From JAWXVD01 sp044425705 (GTDB lineage: Bacteria; Bacillota; Clostridia; Lachnospirales; Lachnospiraceae), in contig JAWXVD010000034.1 in assembly GCA_044425705.1 (NCBI GenBank), forward strand, positions 1 to 28,702: a DNA stretch of 28,702 nucleotides. Reading direction: 5' to 3'. A program made the translations under genes and the position numbers. Positions 15,754-23,627 of this stretch are shown here, in pieces; position 1 is the first letter of the stretch, and the number at the start of each line of letters is the position of its first letter. The notes under the pieces were generated by a model, which had not been told where the DNA came from, made no database searches, and saw only the letters and a list, made by a program, of their open reading frames with translations.

Positions 15754-16818
15754 CTATTTAGAAAGATCTTTAATCAGTTGCATAATAGTATCGATAGATT
15801 GGAGTTGTCCACTATTACTCATGGTATCTATATAGGTTTGACGATTTTCATATAAGTATTCGATTTTATCTAAAAGCATAAGTGAATCAAAAGAATCTTC
15901 GGTAATTAAGATGCTGAATCCTTGCTCCTCAAAAGAGCGTGCATTTAAAATTTGATCCCCACGACTTCCAGAAGAAAGAGGGATTAAAATATTTGGTTTT
16001 CGTAAAGATAATAATTCACAAATGGCATTTGCACCAGCACGGGAAATTACTAAATCGGCGATAGCAAACACATCTTTTAACTCAGATTTCAAATATTCAA
16101 ATTGTTTATATCCCGGAATAGTCAACATTAAATTATCGACTTTATCTTTTCCGCAGATATGGATGATTTGATATTTATCTAATAATTTAGGAAGTGCTTC
16201 ACGGATGGCAATATTAACGGAAGCGGCACCTAAAGAACCGCCAATCACTAGGATGATTGGTTTATTGGCTGTAAATCCACATAATTCTAAACCTGCAATA
16301 GGATTTCCCTTTGACAATTCTTCACGAATTGGAGAACCAGTTAAAATGGCTTTTCCAGCAGGTAAACTTTTGAGTGTTTCAGGAAAATTGCAACAAACTT
16401 TACTGGCAGACGAAATACAAATTTTATTTGCTAAGCCAGGTGTCATGTCTGATTCATGGATAATGCAAGGAATTTTTAAATCAGCAGCAGCACGAACCAC
16501 TGGTACAGAAACAAACCCTCCTTTTGAGAATACCATATCTGGCTTTATTTGTTTTAATATTTTTCTGGCTTCGGAGTATCCTTTTAATACACGAAAAGGA
16601 TCTGAGAAATTTTTGAAATCAAAATAGCGACGAAATTTACCAGTGGATATTCCAAAATAAGGAATGTTAAAATCAGCTATCAATTTCTTTTCAATTCCAT
16701 CATAGGAACCAATATAAGTAATATCAAAATTTGCAGCTTCTAAATGAGGCAGAAGCGCAATGTTTGGGGTAACGTGGCCAGCTGTGCCACCACCAGTTAA
16801 TACGATTTTTTTCTGCAT
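15754..16818 (-). CDS. murG: UDP-GlcNAc:lipid I transferase MurG
   Basis: Adds GlcNAc from UDP-GlcNAc to lipid I to give lipid II, the peptidoglycan precursor, at the cytoplasmic membrane face. The 354-aa product (usual length about 355-365) starts with the N-domain loop LTGGGTAGHVTPN and has the second glycine loop GGSLGAASVN and the C-domain segment ISRAGANAICELLSLRKPNILIP (SRAGA...E being the donor site). The frame is open to 16869, but ATG 16818 with AAGGA just upstream fits the family N-terminus. It lies 68 nt downstream of the TSCPD gene on the same strand and is not within a division/cell-wall cluster, so it may be a second, free-standing murG. That cannot be checked here. Confidence 0.94.
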   Translation of the reverse strand: MQKKIVLTGGGTAGHVTPNIALLPHLEAANFDITYIGSYDGIEKKLIADFNIPYFGISTGKFRRYFDFKNFSDPFRVLKGYSEARKILKQIKPDMVFSKGGFVSVPVVRAAADLKIPCIIHESDMTPGLANKICISSASKVCCNFPETLKSLPAGKAILTGSPIREELSKGNPIAGLELCGFTANKPIILVIGGSLGAASVNIAIREALPKLLDKYQIIHICGKDKVDNLMLTIPGYKQFEYLKSELKDVFAIADLVISRAGANAICELLSLRKPNILIPLSSGSRGDQILNARSFEEQGFSILITEDSFDSLMLLDKIEYLYENRQTYIDTMSNSGQLQSIDTIMQLIKDLSK

Positions 16819-16886
16819 AATTTCCTTCATTCTAAAGTGTAAATACAAGCATATTGTTTGATGATACACTTCAGTTATTTTTTATA

Positions 16887-17129
16887 TTATTGGGCGACAA
16901 TTTGTTCTAATGCTCTTGCTAATTGATCAGGGCAAGAAGTTGGTCTTGGACCACATTGAATTCCTTTTAATTTAGCAATTGCTTCTGTGGCAGACATTCC
17001 AACAACCAAACTAGAAATTCCTTGTAAATTTCCGTTACAGCCGCCTGTAAATAGTACAGACTGGATAATACCGTCATTTAATTCAATATCAATTTTACTT
17101 GAACAGACACCAGATGTTTTATAAGTCAT
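16887..17129 (-). CDS. TSCPD domain protein (TIGR03905 family)
   Basis: An 80-aa small protein with the family pattern: GVCSSKIDIEL near the N-terminus, FTGGCNGNLQGIS in the middle, and the terminal block CGPRPTSCPDQLARAL that gives the family its name. Four conserved Cys suggest metal binding or redox chemistry; related TSCPD domains occur at the end of some ribonucleotide reductases and in NrdR-linked proteins. Function of the stand-alone form is unknown. AGGAGG lies 5 nt before the start. It probably shares a transcript with murG. Confidence 0.9.
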   Translation of the reverse strand: MTYKTSGVCSSKIDIELNDGIIQSVLFTGGCNGNLQGISSLVVGMSATEAIAKLKGIQCGPRPTSCPDQLARALEQIVAQ

Positions 17130-17168
17130 AATTTCCTCCTAATTATAATTCCATGTAATAATTAAAGA

Positions 17169-17197
17169 ATTATATCAGATTTGAAGTGAATTTTCTA
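17169..17197 (-). promoter_or_regulatory. Sigma-A type promoter for the TSCPD-murG unit
   Basis: On the minus strand TAGAAA (17192-17197), a 17-nt spacer and TATAAT (17169-17174). The -10 is consensus and the -35 matches four of six. It lies about 40 nt upstream of the TSCPD start. Confidence 0.5.
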
Positions 17198-17303
17198 GTC
17201 CTACAATCATTGTTTTTCAAAAAGCTATAATATGTGTTACTTTTTACGGCTTAGCCATGAAAAGCAACATAATCCACCAATGACCCATAATATAGTATGA
17301 ATT

Positions 17304-18155
17304 TTGTTGATTTCTATCAAAACTTTTGTAAGCCTTACAGGATTAACTATATTGTTCAAAAAAGAAGAATCTTTTATACTAGTATTAGCAAAAATAGTAG
17401 GAAAGGTGGTTCATGGAGTGACATTTATAGGAATTCAAAATCAAATAGTAAATGGATGCATGATTTTATTGTTTCTCATTAGTATCAGTATACAAATTAT
17501 AATGGGGGTTCATTTTTATAAATTGATTAGAGAAACAGAAAACATGACAACTACTAATGATAAGTTTCTGAAGCAGTGCAAATTAAAGTTTAGTCATTGT
17601 TATCAATTAAATATAGGGGTGCAAAATATTCCGATCTTTGTAGATAAACTATTACAGAAGATAAAGATATGGAAAATGCCAATACGTATCTTAAAGCATA
17701 TGTCAGGACAAGCCATGTTGTTATCAGTATTTATAGCAGGATATGGTGCATGTAGAGGAATTATACTAGGAGAGACATTAAGTCAAATTTTACCATATTA
17801 CATTATTAGTTTGTTTGGGCTATATGTTTATTTTTCAGTTTCTAGTATGGTTGATTTAAGTGGAAAAAAAATGATATTAAAGACAAATTTGATTGATTAT
17901 TTAGAAAATCATATGGTAAATAAGTTGTCTACGGTGGAAATAGATAAAAGAACAATTAATCGTGAAGACATAGACGAGCATGTAGATAATAGTATTGGGT
18001 TAGTAGAGAATAAAATAGTGAAATTATTTCAAGAGCAGGAAAAAATTGATGTTAGTAAGATGAAAACAAAAGATGTGGAAACAAAAAGGAAACATTTTTA
18101 TGATAAATCAGTAGAAAAAGAATTAGAAGAGCTGTTACAAGAATTTTTGACTTGA
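17304..18155 (+). CDS. Uncharacterised membrane protein
   Basis: A 283-aa protein not assigned to a named family. Visible parts: a hydrophobic N-terminus of doubtful reality (1-30), a clear helix about 53-70, a loop with YQLNIGVQNIPIFVDKLL (about 100-118), two further helices (about 135-155 and 162-183), and a charged, helical C-terminal tail (about 190-283). I recall proteins with this QLN...N..FV.K.L pattern as unnamed in other Lachnospiraceae. The start is unclear: TTG 17304 is the first possible codon after a stop but has no ribosome site, and ATG 17460, right before the first sure helix, also lacks one. It precedes pgi by 129 nt. No function proposed. Confidence 0.65.
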   Translation: MLISIKTFVSLTGLTILFKKEESFILVLAKIVGKVVHGVTFIGIQNQIVNGCMILLFLISISIQIIMGVHFYKLIRETENMTTTNDKFLKQCKLKFSHCYQLNIGVQNIPIFVDKLLQKIKIWKMPIRILKHMSGQAMLLSVFIAGYGACRGIILGETLSQILPYYIISLFGLYVYFSVSSMVDLSGKKMILKTNLIDYLENHMVNKLSTVEIDKRTINREDIDEHVDNSIGLVENKIVKLFQEQEKIDVSKMKTKDVETKRKHFYDKSVEKELEELLQEFLT

Positions 18156-18210
18156 AAAAGGAAACATACTTTGCTAAACTGAAGATGATTAGAACAATAT
18201 AAAGAAAAAT

Positions 18211-18230
18211 AAAGAATATATTCTTTGTTT
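18211..18230 (+). terminator. Weak AT-only hairpin before pgi
   Basis: AAAGAATATATTCTTT (18211-18226) is a perfect palindrome followed by GTTTTTC. The stem has only two G-C pairs, so termination would be weak; it may be a partial stop between the membrane-protein gene and pgi. Confidence 0.3.
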
Positions 18231-18283
18231 TTCAATAATTTTACGGCGTTCAGTGATGAGTTGGACGAGAATGGAGAAATAGA

Positions 18284-19633
18284 ATGGGAAATAAAGTTAC
18301 CTTTGATTATTCTAAGGCAAAATCTTTTATTAATGATGCAGAAGTAGAATTGATGAAAAAAATTACAGTAGATGCAAAAGAAGTATTAGTATCTAAAACA
18401 GGTGCTGGAAATGATTTTTTAGGATGGATTGATTTACCAGTAGATTATGATAAAGAAGAATTTGCTAGAATCAAAGAAGCAGCAACAAAAATTCAAAATG
18501 ATTCAGAAGTGTTACTCGTAGTAGGTATCGGCGGTTCATACCTTGGGGCAAGAGCGGCTATTGAATTTTTAAGACATAGTTTTTATAATATGGTGGGCAA
18601 AGAAGTTAGAAAAACACCTGAAATTTATTTTGTAGGTAATTCAATTAGTTCTACTTATATCAAACACTTAATCGATGTGATTGGAGATAGAGATTTCTCT
18701 ATTAATATGATTTCTAAATCAGGTACAACTACAGAGCCAGCTATCGCATTCCGCGTATTTAAAGAAATGGCTGAAAAGAAATATGGAAAAGAAGAAGCGG
18801 CTAAGAGAATTTATGCTACTACAGATAAAGCAAGAGGAGCATTAAAAGGATTGGCTACAGAAGAAGGATATGAAGCATTTGTAGTACCTGATGATGTAGG
18901 AGGACGTTTCTCTGTATTGACAGCAGTAGGTTTACTTCCAATTGCAGCAAGTGGAGCAGATATCGACCAATTAATGGCAGGTGCAGCAAGTGGAAGAGAA
19001 CTTGCAATCAACACTCCTTTTGAAGATAATGATGCATTAAAATATGCAGCACTTAGAAATATTCTTTTAAGAAAAGGAAAAACAGTAGAAATTCTTGCAA
19101 ACTATGAACCATGCGTTCATTTTGTATCAGAATGGTGGAAACAACTTTATGGAGAAAGTGAAGGAAAAGACCAAAAAGGAATTTTCCCAGCAAGTGTGGA
19201 TTTAACAACAGACTTACATTCTATGGGACAATTTATTCAAGATGGCGCTAGAATTATGTTTGAAACAATTATTAATATCGAAACATCTAGAGAAGAAATT
19301 ATCTTAGGCGAAGAAGCTGTGGATTTAGATGGACTTAACTATTTAGCAGGACAAACTGTTGATTTCGTAAATAAATCAGCTATGAATGGAACAATTCTTG
19401 CCCATACAGACGGTGGAGTACCTAACTTCATGATCAACATCCCAGAAGTAAATGAATTTTATTTAGGACAATTATTCTACTTCTTCGAATTTGCTTGTGG
19501 TGTTAGCGGATATACATTAGCAGTAAATCCATTTGATCAACCAGGCGTTGAAAGCTATAAGAAAAATATGTTTGCACTTCTTGGAAAACCAGGATTTGAA
19601 GCACAAAGAGAAGAATTATTGAAAAGATTGTAA
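18284..19633 (+). CDS. pgi: Glucose-6-phosphate isomerase
   Basis: Interconverts glucose-6-phosphate and fructose-6-phosphate in glycolysis; cytoplasmic. The 449-aa length fits the short bacterial Pgi type. Visible motifs: VGIGGSYLGARAA (first SIS domain), MISKSGTTTEPAIAFR (phosphate-binding loop), DDVGGRFSVLTAVGLLPIA (Pgi signature 1), GESEGKDQKG with the catalytic Glu, and the C-terminal GYTLAVNPFDQPGVESYK with the catalytic Lys. Codon use here is more GC-rich and regular than in neighbours, as expected for a highly expressed gene. GGAG lies upstream of the ATG. It follows the unknown membrane protein by 129 nt and probably has its own promoter, which I could not place. Confidence 0.98.
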   Translation: MGNKVTFDYSKAKSFINDAEVELMKKITVDAKEVLVSKTGAGNDFLGWIDLPVDYDKEEFARIKEAATKIQNDSEVLLVVGIGGSYLGARAAIEFLRHSFYNMVGKEVRKTPEIYFVGNSISSTYIKHLIDVIGDRDFSINMISKSGTTTEPAIAFRVFKEMAEKKYGKEEAAKRIYATTDKARGALKGLATEEGYEAFVVPDDVGGRFSVLTAVGLLPIAASGADIDQLMAGAASGRELAINTPFEDNDALKYAALRNILLRKGKTVEILANYEPCVHFVSEWWKQLYGESEGKDQKGIFPASVDLTTDLHSMGQFIQDGARIMFETIINIETSREEIILGEEAVDLDGLNYLAGQTVDFVNKSAMNGTILAHTDGGVPNFMINIPEVNEFYLGQLFYFFEFACGVSGYTLAVNPFDQPGVESYKKNMFALLGKPGFEAQREELLKRL

Positions 19634-19738
19634 GAAGTGATAAATAAAAACCGATAAAAATAATTGTTCTTATATATTGTGCATTATAGGTGATATTTAA
19701 ACGGTAGTATTGTAACAGAACATAAAATGATTTATATA

Positions 19739-19766
19739 GAGAGCCGTCCGTTAGGGCGGCTTTCTA
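19739..19766 (+). terminator. GC-rich hairpin after pgi
   Basis: GAGAGCCGTCC (19739-19749) pairs with GGGCGGCTTTC (19754-19764) around a GTTA loop, 11 bp with two wobbles. It lies 105 nt after the pgi stop, and only a short T-stretch (TTTCT) follows or overlaps the stem. Probably the pgi terminator, but it may also be a leader element of the next gene, 77 nt away. Confidence 0.55.
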
Positions 19767-19841
19767 AAAATAATGAGGGATAGTATTGAGATTCTATATC
19801 ATAAGTTAGGATAGAAAGGTCTCGGAATAGGTGGGTGAAAG

Positions 19842-20795
19842 ATGAAAATTGTAATGTTGGATAGAAATAGTATTGGGATGGATATCGATGTTTCTATATT
19901 TGAAAAATTTGGGGAATTTGCATATTATGATGTAGCATCTAGGGAAGATTGCAAATCCTATATCAAAGATGCAGATGTAGCAATTTTTAATAAAACAGTA
20001 ATGGATGAAGATATGTTAAAGGGTGCTACCAATTTAAAGCTATTATGTGTAACTGCAACAGGAACAGATAATATTGATATTGCTTATGCAAAGAGCAGAG
20101 GCATAGCAGTTACAAATGTAAGAGATTATTCTACACCTGCAGTGGCACAGCACACATTTGCTTTAGCTCTTTACATACTAGAAAAAATCAGCTTTTATGA
20201 TAATTATGTAAAATCTGGTGAATATAGTAATCAACTAGGATTTTCTAATTTTTCAGAAAAGTATAATGAATTAGAAGGAAAAACTTGGGGAATTATCGGC
20301 ATGGGAAATATTGGAAGAAAGGTTGCTCAGATTGCAGAGGCCTTTGGGTGCCATGTGATTTTTTATTCTGCTTCTGGACAAAATAATTCCAATGACTATG
20401 AACGAGTCGACTTTGATACCGTACTTTCTAGGTCGGATGTGCTTTCACTTCATTGTCCGCTAACCGATAGGACGAGAAACCTCATCGATTTGGAGGCTTT
20501 GTCTAAGATGAAGAAATCGGCAATCTTAGTAAACGTAGCACGAGGACCTGTAATCAATGATGCAGATTTATATACTGCGTTAACAACAGATATGATAGCA
20601 GGTGCAGGACTTGATGTACTAACAAAAGAGCCAATGGAAAAAGACAATCCACTTGGTAAAATTAAGGATAGTAGAAAATTATTGATTACACCACATATGG
20701 CTTGGGCTAGTGTGGAAGCACGTACAAGGTGTATGGAAGAGATTGATAAAAATATCCAAGCCTTTATCAAAGGGGAGAAAAGAAATCAACTGTAG
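19842..20795 (+). CDS. D-isomer specific 2-hydroxyacid dehydrogenase
   Basis: NAD(P)-dependent oxidoreductase acting on D-2-hydroxy acids. The 317-aa protein has the two-domain fold: outer catalytic domain (1-100 and the C-terminus) and Rossmann domain with GMGNIG at 153-158. The catalytic set is present: R234 in VNVARGP, E263 in GLDVLTKEP and H285 in TPHMAWAS. The His-Met-Ala-Trp form is typical of the glycerate/hydroxypyruvate and related 2-ketoacid reductase branch rather than D-lactate dehydrogenase, but the substrate cannot be fixed. GTGGGTGA precedes the ATG. The gene is convergent to the flavoprotein gene, with hairpin repeat A between them. Confidence 0.93.
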   Translation: MKIVMLDRNSIGMDIDVSIFEKFGEFAYYDVASREDCKSYIKDADVAIFNKTVMDEDMLKGATNLKLLCVTATGTDNIDIAYAKSRGIAVTNVRDYSTPAVAQHTFALALYILEKISFYDNYVKSGEYSNQLGFSNFSEKYNELEGKTWGIIGMGNIGRKVAQIAEAFGCHVIFYSASGQNNSNDYERVDFDTVLSRSDVLSLHCPLTDRTRNLIDLEALSKMKKSAILVNVARGPVINDADLYTALTTDMIAGAGLDVLTKEPMEKDNPLGKIKDSRKLLITPHMAWASVEARTRCMEEIDKNIQAFIKGEKRNQL

Positions 20796-20836
20796 TGTGT
20801 AGTGTGTAGAGCAAGATAGGGCATATTATGTATTAT

Positions 20837-20916
20837 AAGGGACGCTTTCGCTTAGGTAAAAACGTAGCAGTACTAACGCTTTAAAGGACAAAGCGTAAGT
20901 GCTGCTATGTTTTTAC
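20837..20916. repeat. Hairpin repeat, copy A (about 80 nt)
   Basis: Nearly identical to copy B at 22425-22502: one substitution plus a small change near the end. It folds on itself: the segment from GTAAAAACGTAGCAG to CGCTTT (20857-20883) pairs with 20890-20916 apart from three positions, with a loop around AAAGGAC. The unit ACGCTTT occurs twice in the left half, so AAAGCGT could pair with either. It lies between two convergent genes and overlaps the flavoprotein stop codon (20913-20915), so it can act as a terminator here. Confidence 0.85.
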
Positions 20917-22295
20917 TCTATGCGTTTTGCATTTTCGATTACTTTTTCATAGGGGGCGATGATAAATTCGCTGATTTTCCCTTTCATCTTCTTTTGTACG
21001 GAAGGCATGTTCATAAGGCTGCCTAGGACTTTCATCATGAGGATGCGACCTTTTTGGTTATGAGGGAAGTCGTAAATTCCGTGTTCTTTATAAAATTTAT
21101 GGTCAGCTTTCATCATGCCTTGCATTAAATAAACAAGGTCTCTAAATATCTTGCTGCCACCTACGGCGTAAAAATTATTTGGTTTTTCTATTACATGATT
21201 TAGTGCATAGTCTAAGGAAGCAGACAATTGTAGGATAGAGTTTTTAGTATCACCTTCATCGGTGGCAACACCGCTTAAATAGACACCGCCTACTTCACTT
21301 CTAGCTTCTACTAATACTTGAATATTGTGTTCATTTTGATAATCACCGCTAATGATATAACCAACAGGCATACCTGTGGTAACGGTGCGGTGACCGTTGC
21401 AAAATTGCCTGTCATCATAGCATTTAAAACTAGAGTGGGTATAGTGATTTTCAATAGTAAAAGCATACACGATAGCATCAGCAGTTTGAATTTCATTTCT
21501 TAAATAATCCTCAAAACCATCATTGTAAATACATTTGGCAGTAGTAGAACAATTGAGACAGCCAATGCAACCGCCAGTAAATTTAAAGTCTCTAAGGTTT
21601 TTTATAGTAGTTTTATGTGGAATGGAAGCTTCAAAATCTGCAATCATATTTTGTAAATTACTATCATTTTCTGCAACATTAGTTACAATGACTATATTTT
21701 TTTCATCTATTTTGGGAATAGATGGGATGCTAGCGGCATAGCATAGTTTGATAGACTTTGCTTGCTCTTTTTCTGAGGAAGTAGCTAAAGGTGAGGTAGA
21801 GAGACGCTCTTTAAAAATACCATTCTCTATATCAAATATCATTTTTTCAAAATAGCAGTCAGCTTCTCGTTGTCCTTTTTCTTTCTGCAAATCATCCATA
21901 TCAGCAGAAAAACCAGGAAGATAGCGCATGCCTAAATCATAACAATTTTCTTCTACATATTTGTGAGCAGTGATATCATAAAAATGTTTGGATGTAGTGA
22001 TTTGAGAAACATATTTATTTGAAAGATTAATATCATTCTCCTTTAGTAATTCTATAAAACGGTGTAATTGATAAGGTGCTAAAAAAGTATAGATAGGATA
22101 GGCAAATAAAATCAAATCTGCCTCAGATAAAATATTTTTTGCATCGGTAAAATCTTTTTCTAAAGAACGGATGCGTTGCGCCGCATGAAAAAAAGTAAAA
22201 CTATGTTCTGGATGTCTTTTTTCTAAATAAAGTGGTGTATGGACAGTGATGCTGTTCTTTCCTTTAGGGCTACCATTAATTACGGCAATTTTCAT
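20913..22295 (-). CDS. Two-domain flavodoxin-fold protein with ISF-like Cys motif
   Basis: A 460-aa protein (start ATG 22295, with AAAGGA upstream; an earlier ATG at 22313 is less likely). Residues about 1-160 form an NADPH-dependent FMN reductase-like flavodoxin fold opening with KIAVINGSPKGKNSIT. Residues about 198-400 form a second one, with strand NIVIVTNV and a Cys cluster at C243, C246, C249 and C255 (CX2CX2CX5C). That spacing fits the compact motif of iron-sulfur flavoproteins, so a [4Fe-4S] cluster beside FMN is likely. The C-terminal ~60 residues are basic. Two FMN domains in one chain are unusual; electron transfer between them is an inference. It has its own promoter and is bracketed by hairpin repeats A and B. 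Confidence 0.82.
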   Translation of the reverse strand: MKIAVINGSPKGKNSITVHTPLYLEKRHPEHSFTFFHAAQRIRSLEKDFTDAKNILSEADLILFAYPIYTFLAPYQLHRFIELLKENDINLSNKYVSQITTSKHFYDITAHKYVEENCYDLGMRYLPGFSADMDDLQKEKGQREADCYFEKMIFDIENGIFKERLSTSPLATSSEKEQAKSIKLCYAASIPSIPKIDEKNIVIVTNVAENDSNLQNMIADFEASIPHKTTIKNLRDFKFTGGCIGCLNCSTTAKCIYNDGFEDYLRNEIQTADAIVYAFTIENHYTHSSFKCYDDRQFCNGHRTVTTGMPVGYIISGDYQNEHNIQVLVEARSEVGGVYLSGVATDEGDTKNSILQLSASLDYALNHVIEKPNNFYAVGGSKIFRDLVYLMQGMMKADHKFYKEHGIYDFPHNQKGRILMMKVLGSLMNMPSVQKKMKGKISEFIIAPYEKVIENAKRIE

Positions 22296-22334
22296 GATGT
22301 GATTTCCTTTCATGGTTACGGTTTTGTTAGTTAC

Positions 22335-22364
22335 ATTCTATATAATTTAGACGAATTATGTCAA
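22335..22364 (-). promoter_or_regulatory. Sigma-A type promoter of the two-domain flavoprotein
   Basis: On the minus strand a perfect TTGACA (22359-22364), an 18-nt spacer and TAGAAT (22335-22340). The start codon follows about 40 nt downstream. Confidence 0.6.
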
Positions 22365-22398
22365 GTGAGAATATTTGTATACTTGTGGATTTGCGGAG

Positions 22399-22536
22399 CA
22401 ATATATGGCATGGTATTTATTTTTAAGGGACGCTTTCACTTAGGTAAAAACGTAGCAGTACTAACGCTTTAAAGGACAAAGCGTAAGTGCTGACGTTTTT
22501 ACATACCCTAAAAAATAAATACCATGCCATATATTG
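22399..22536. repeat. 31-bp inverted repeat enclosing hairpin repeat copy B
   Basis: Arms 22399-22429 and 22506-22536 are inverted copies matching at 30 of 31 positions (left arm begins CAATATATGGCATGG). Between them lies most of repeat copy B (22425-22502). Copy B itself folds, so the whole 138-bp region could form one long nested hairpin. It fills most of the 374-bp gap between the divergent flavoprotein and ABC importer genes; the other contents of the gap are the two promoters and a GTTACC/GGTAAC pair (22570-22585). Confidence 0.85.
22425..22502. repeat. Hairpin repeat, copy B (about 78 nt)
   Basis: Second copy of the element at 20837-20916, in the same orientation, with one substitution and a two-base shortening near the right end (GCTGACG in place of GCTGCTATG). 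It is nested in the 31-bp inverted repeat. It lies upstream of two divergent genes, so here it cannot simply be their terminator. Confidence 0.88.
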
Positions 22537-22607
22537 GTCGAAAGATACAAAAAAGAGATAGGGGATATGGTTACCTGGCGGTAACTAGGATACATCTAGG
22601 TGCTTAC

Positions 22608-22636
22608 TTTACATTAAGAGAGTATAGAACTATAAT
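22608..22636 (+). promoter_or_regulatory. Sigma-A type promoter of the amino acid ABC importer
   Basis: TTTACA (22608-22613), a 17-nt spacer and TATAAT (22631-22636). An inverted pair GTTACC (22570-22575) / GGTAAC (22580-22585) lies 23 bp upstream of the -35 and may be an operator. Confidence 0.65.
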
Positions 22637-22669
22637 GGAGTGGTGTAGAGAAAGTGAGGAATGAAAAGA

Positions 22670-23482
22670 ATGAATCATAAAAATTTGTGGAAAATGTTAG
22701 TGGTTTGTGTTTGTATGGGAATCATGTTGTTGATGGGATGTGGAGAAAAGAGTGAGGATACATTAACGGTGGCAATGGAGCTTGCTTATCCACCGTTTGA
22801 AACGAAAGATGATACAGGGGAAGCCACTGGAATCAGTGTGGATTTTGCGAAGGCTTTCGGTGAGTATATAGGGAAAGAGGTAATCATATCAAATACCTCA
22901 TGGGATGGTTTAATTCCTTCATTACAGACGGATAAGGCAGATATGGTGATTTCGTCTATGACGATTACGGAGAGTAGAGAAGAGGAAGTAGATTTTTCTA
23001 ATCCATATGCTAATTCTTTGTTAGCGATATTGGCCAATATTGATTCGGAAATAGAAAGTGTAGAGGATTTGAATCAAGTAGGTATGACTATTGCAGTAAA
23101 AACGGGGTCTACAGGATACTTATATGCGATAGAAAACTTACAAAATGCTGAAATAGTAGCTTTGGCAGATGAAAGTGCTTGTGTGATGGAAGTAACCCAA
23201 GGAAAGGCTGATGGTTTTTTATATGATCAGCTTACGGTTTATAGAAATTGGCAAAATAATCAAGATACAACAAAAGCAATTTTTATTCCATTTCAAAATG
23301 TAGAATACTGGGGTGTGGCATGTAAAGAAGGAAACACAGAATTAGTACAACAGATGAATGAATTTATTGAAGTGTATCGGGGTGATGGTGGTTTCGATGA
23401 ATTAAGTGAAAAATATTTAGCGGAAGAAAAAAAAGCATTTGATGAATTGGGCTTTCAATGGTTTTTTGATATTAGTCAGTAG
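22670..23482 (+). CDS. Polar amino acid ABC transporter, substrate-binding lipoprotein
   Basis: Extracytoplasmic receptor anchored by lipid, family 3 of solute-binding proteins. Start ATG 22670 is preferred because GAGGA (22656-22660) lies 9 nt upstream; ATG 22661 is too close. The 270-aa protein has a signal peptide with lipobox LLMGC (Cys at about 24), then the two-lobed fold beginning LTVAMELAYPPFE. The block SSMTITESREEEVDFSNPY holds the conserved Arg that binds the alpha-carboxylate of the amino acid. Side-chain specificity cannot be read reliably. First gene of a three-gene importer. Confidence 0.93.
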   Translation: MNHKNLWKMLVVCVCMGIMLLMGCGEKSEDTLTVAMELAYPPFETKDDTGEATGISVDFAKAFGEYIGKEVIISNTSWDGLIPSLQTDKADMVISSMTITESREEEVDFSNPYANSLLAILANIDSEIESVEDLNQVGMTIAVKTGSTGYLYAIENLQNAEIVALADESACVMEVTQGKADGFLYDQLTVYRNWQNNQDTTKAIFIPFQNVEYWGVACKEGNTELVQQMNEFIEVYRGDGGFDELSEKYLAEEKKAFDELGFQWFFDISQ

Positions 23483-23547
23483 GTAGAAAATAAATAATAG
23501 GATTGTAATAGTTCGGTGATATGGGATTAGGGAAGGAATGTGATAGA

Positions 23548-23627
23548 GAGTGAAAAATAAATTTTTCATACAGAAATTTGTGCTTTGCGTTCTAGAGTTG
23601 TCGGATTATGAGAAGGGCATGGTTATT
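23548..23627 (+). repeat. Degenerate hairpin repeat, copy 1 (spans the permease start region)
   Basis: About two thirds of positions match 25134-25213 by eye, with shared blocks TGAAAAATAA, ATTTTTCA, GAAATTTGT, AGTTG and ATGGTT. Both copies open with a hairpin: here TGAAAAAT/ATTTTTCA (23551-23568). The open frame of the permease runs through it, so residues read from GTG 23550 are probably not translated. Confidence 0.6.

Noticed and set aside
22239..22472. Plus-strand frame of 77 codons across the flavoprotein start and hairpin repeat B
   Set aside because: It runs through a promoter and a palindromic repeat; no ribosome site or protein-like pattern.
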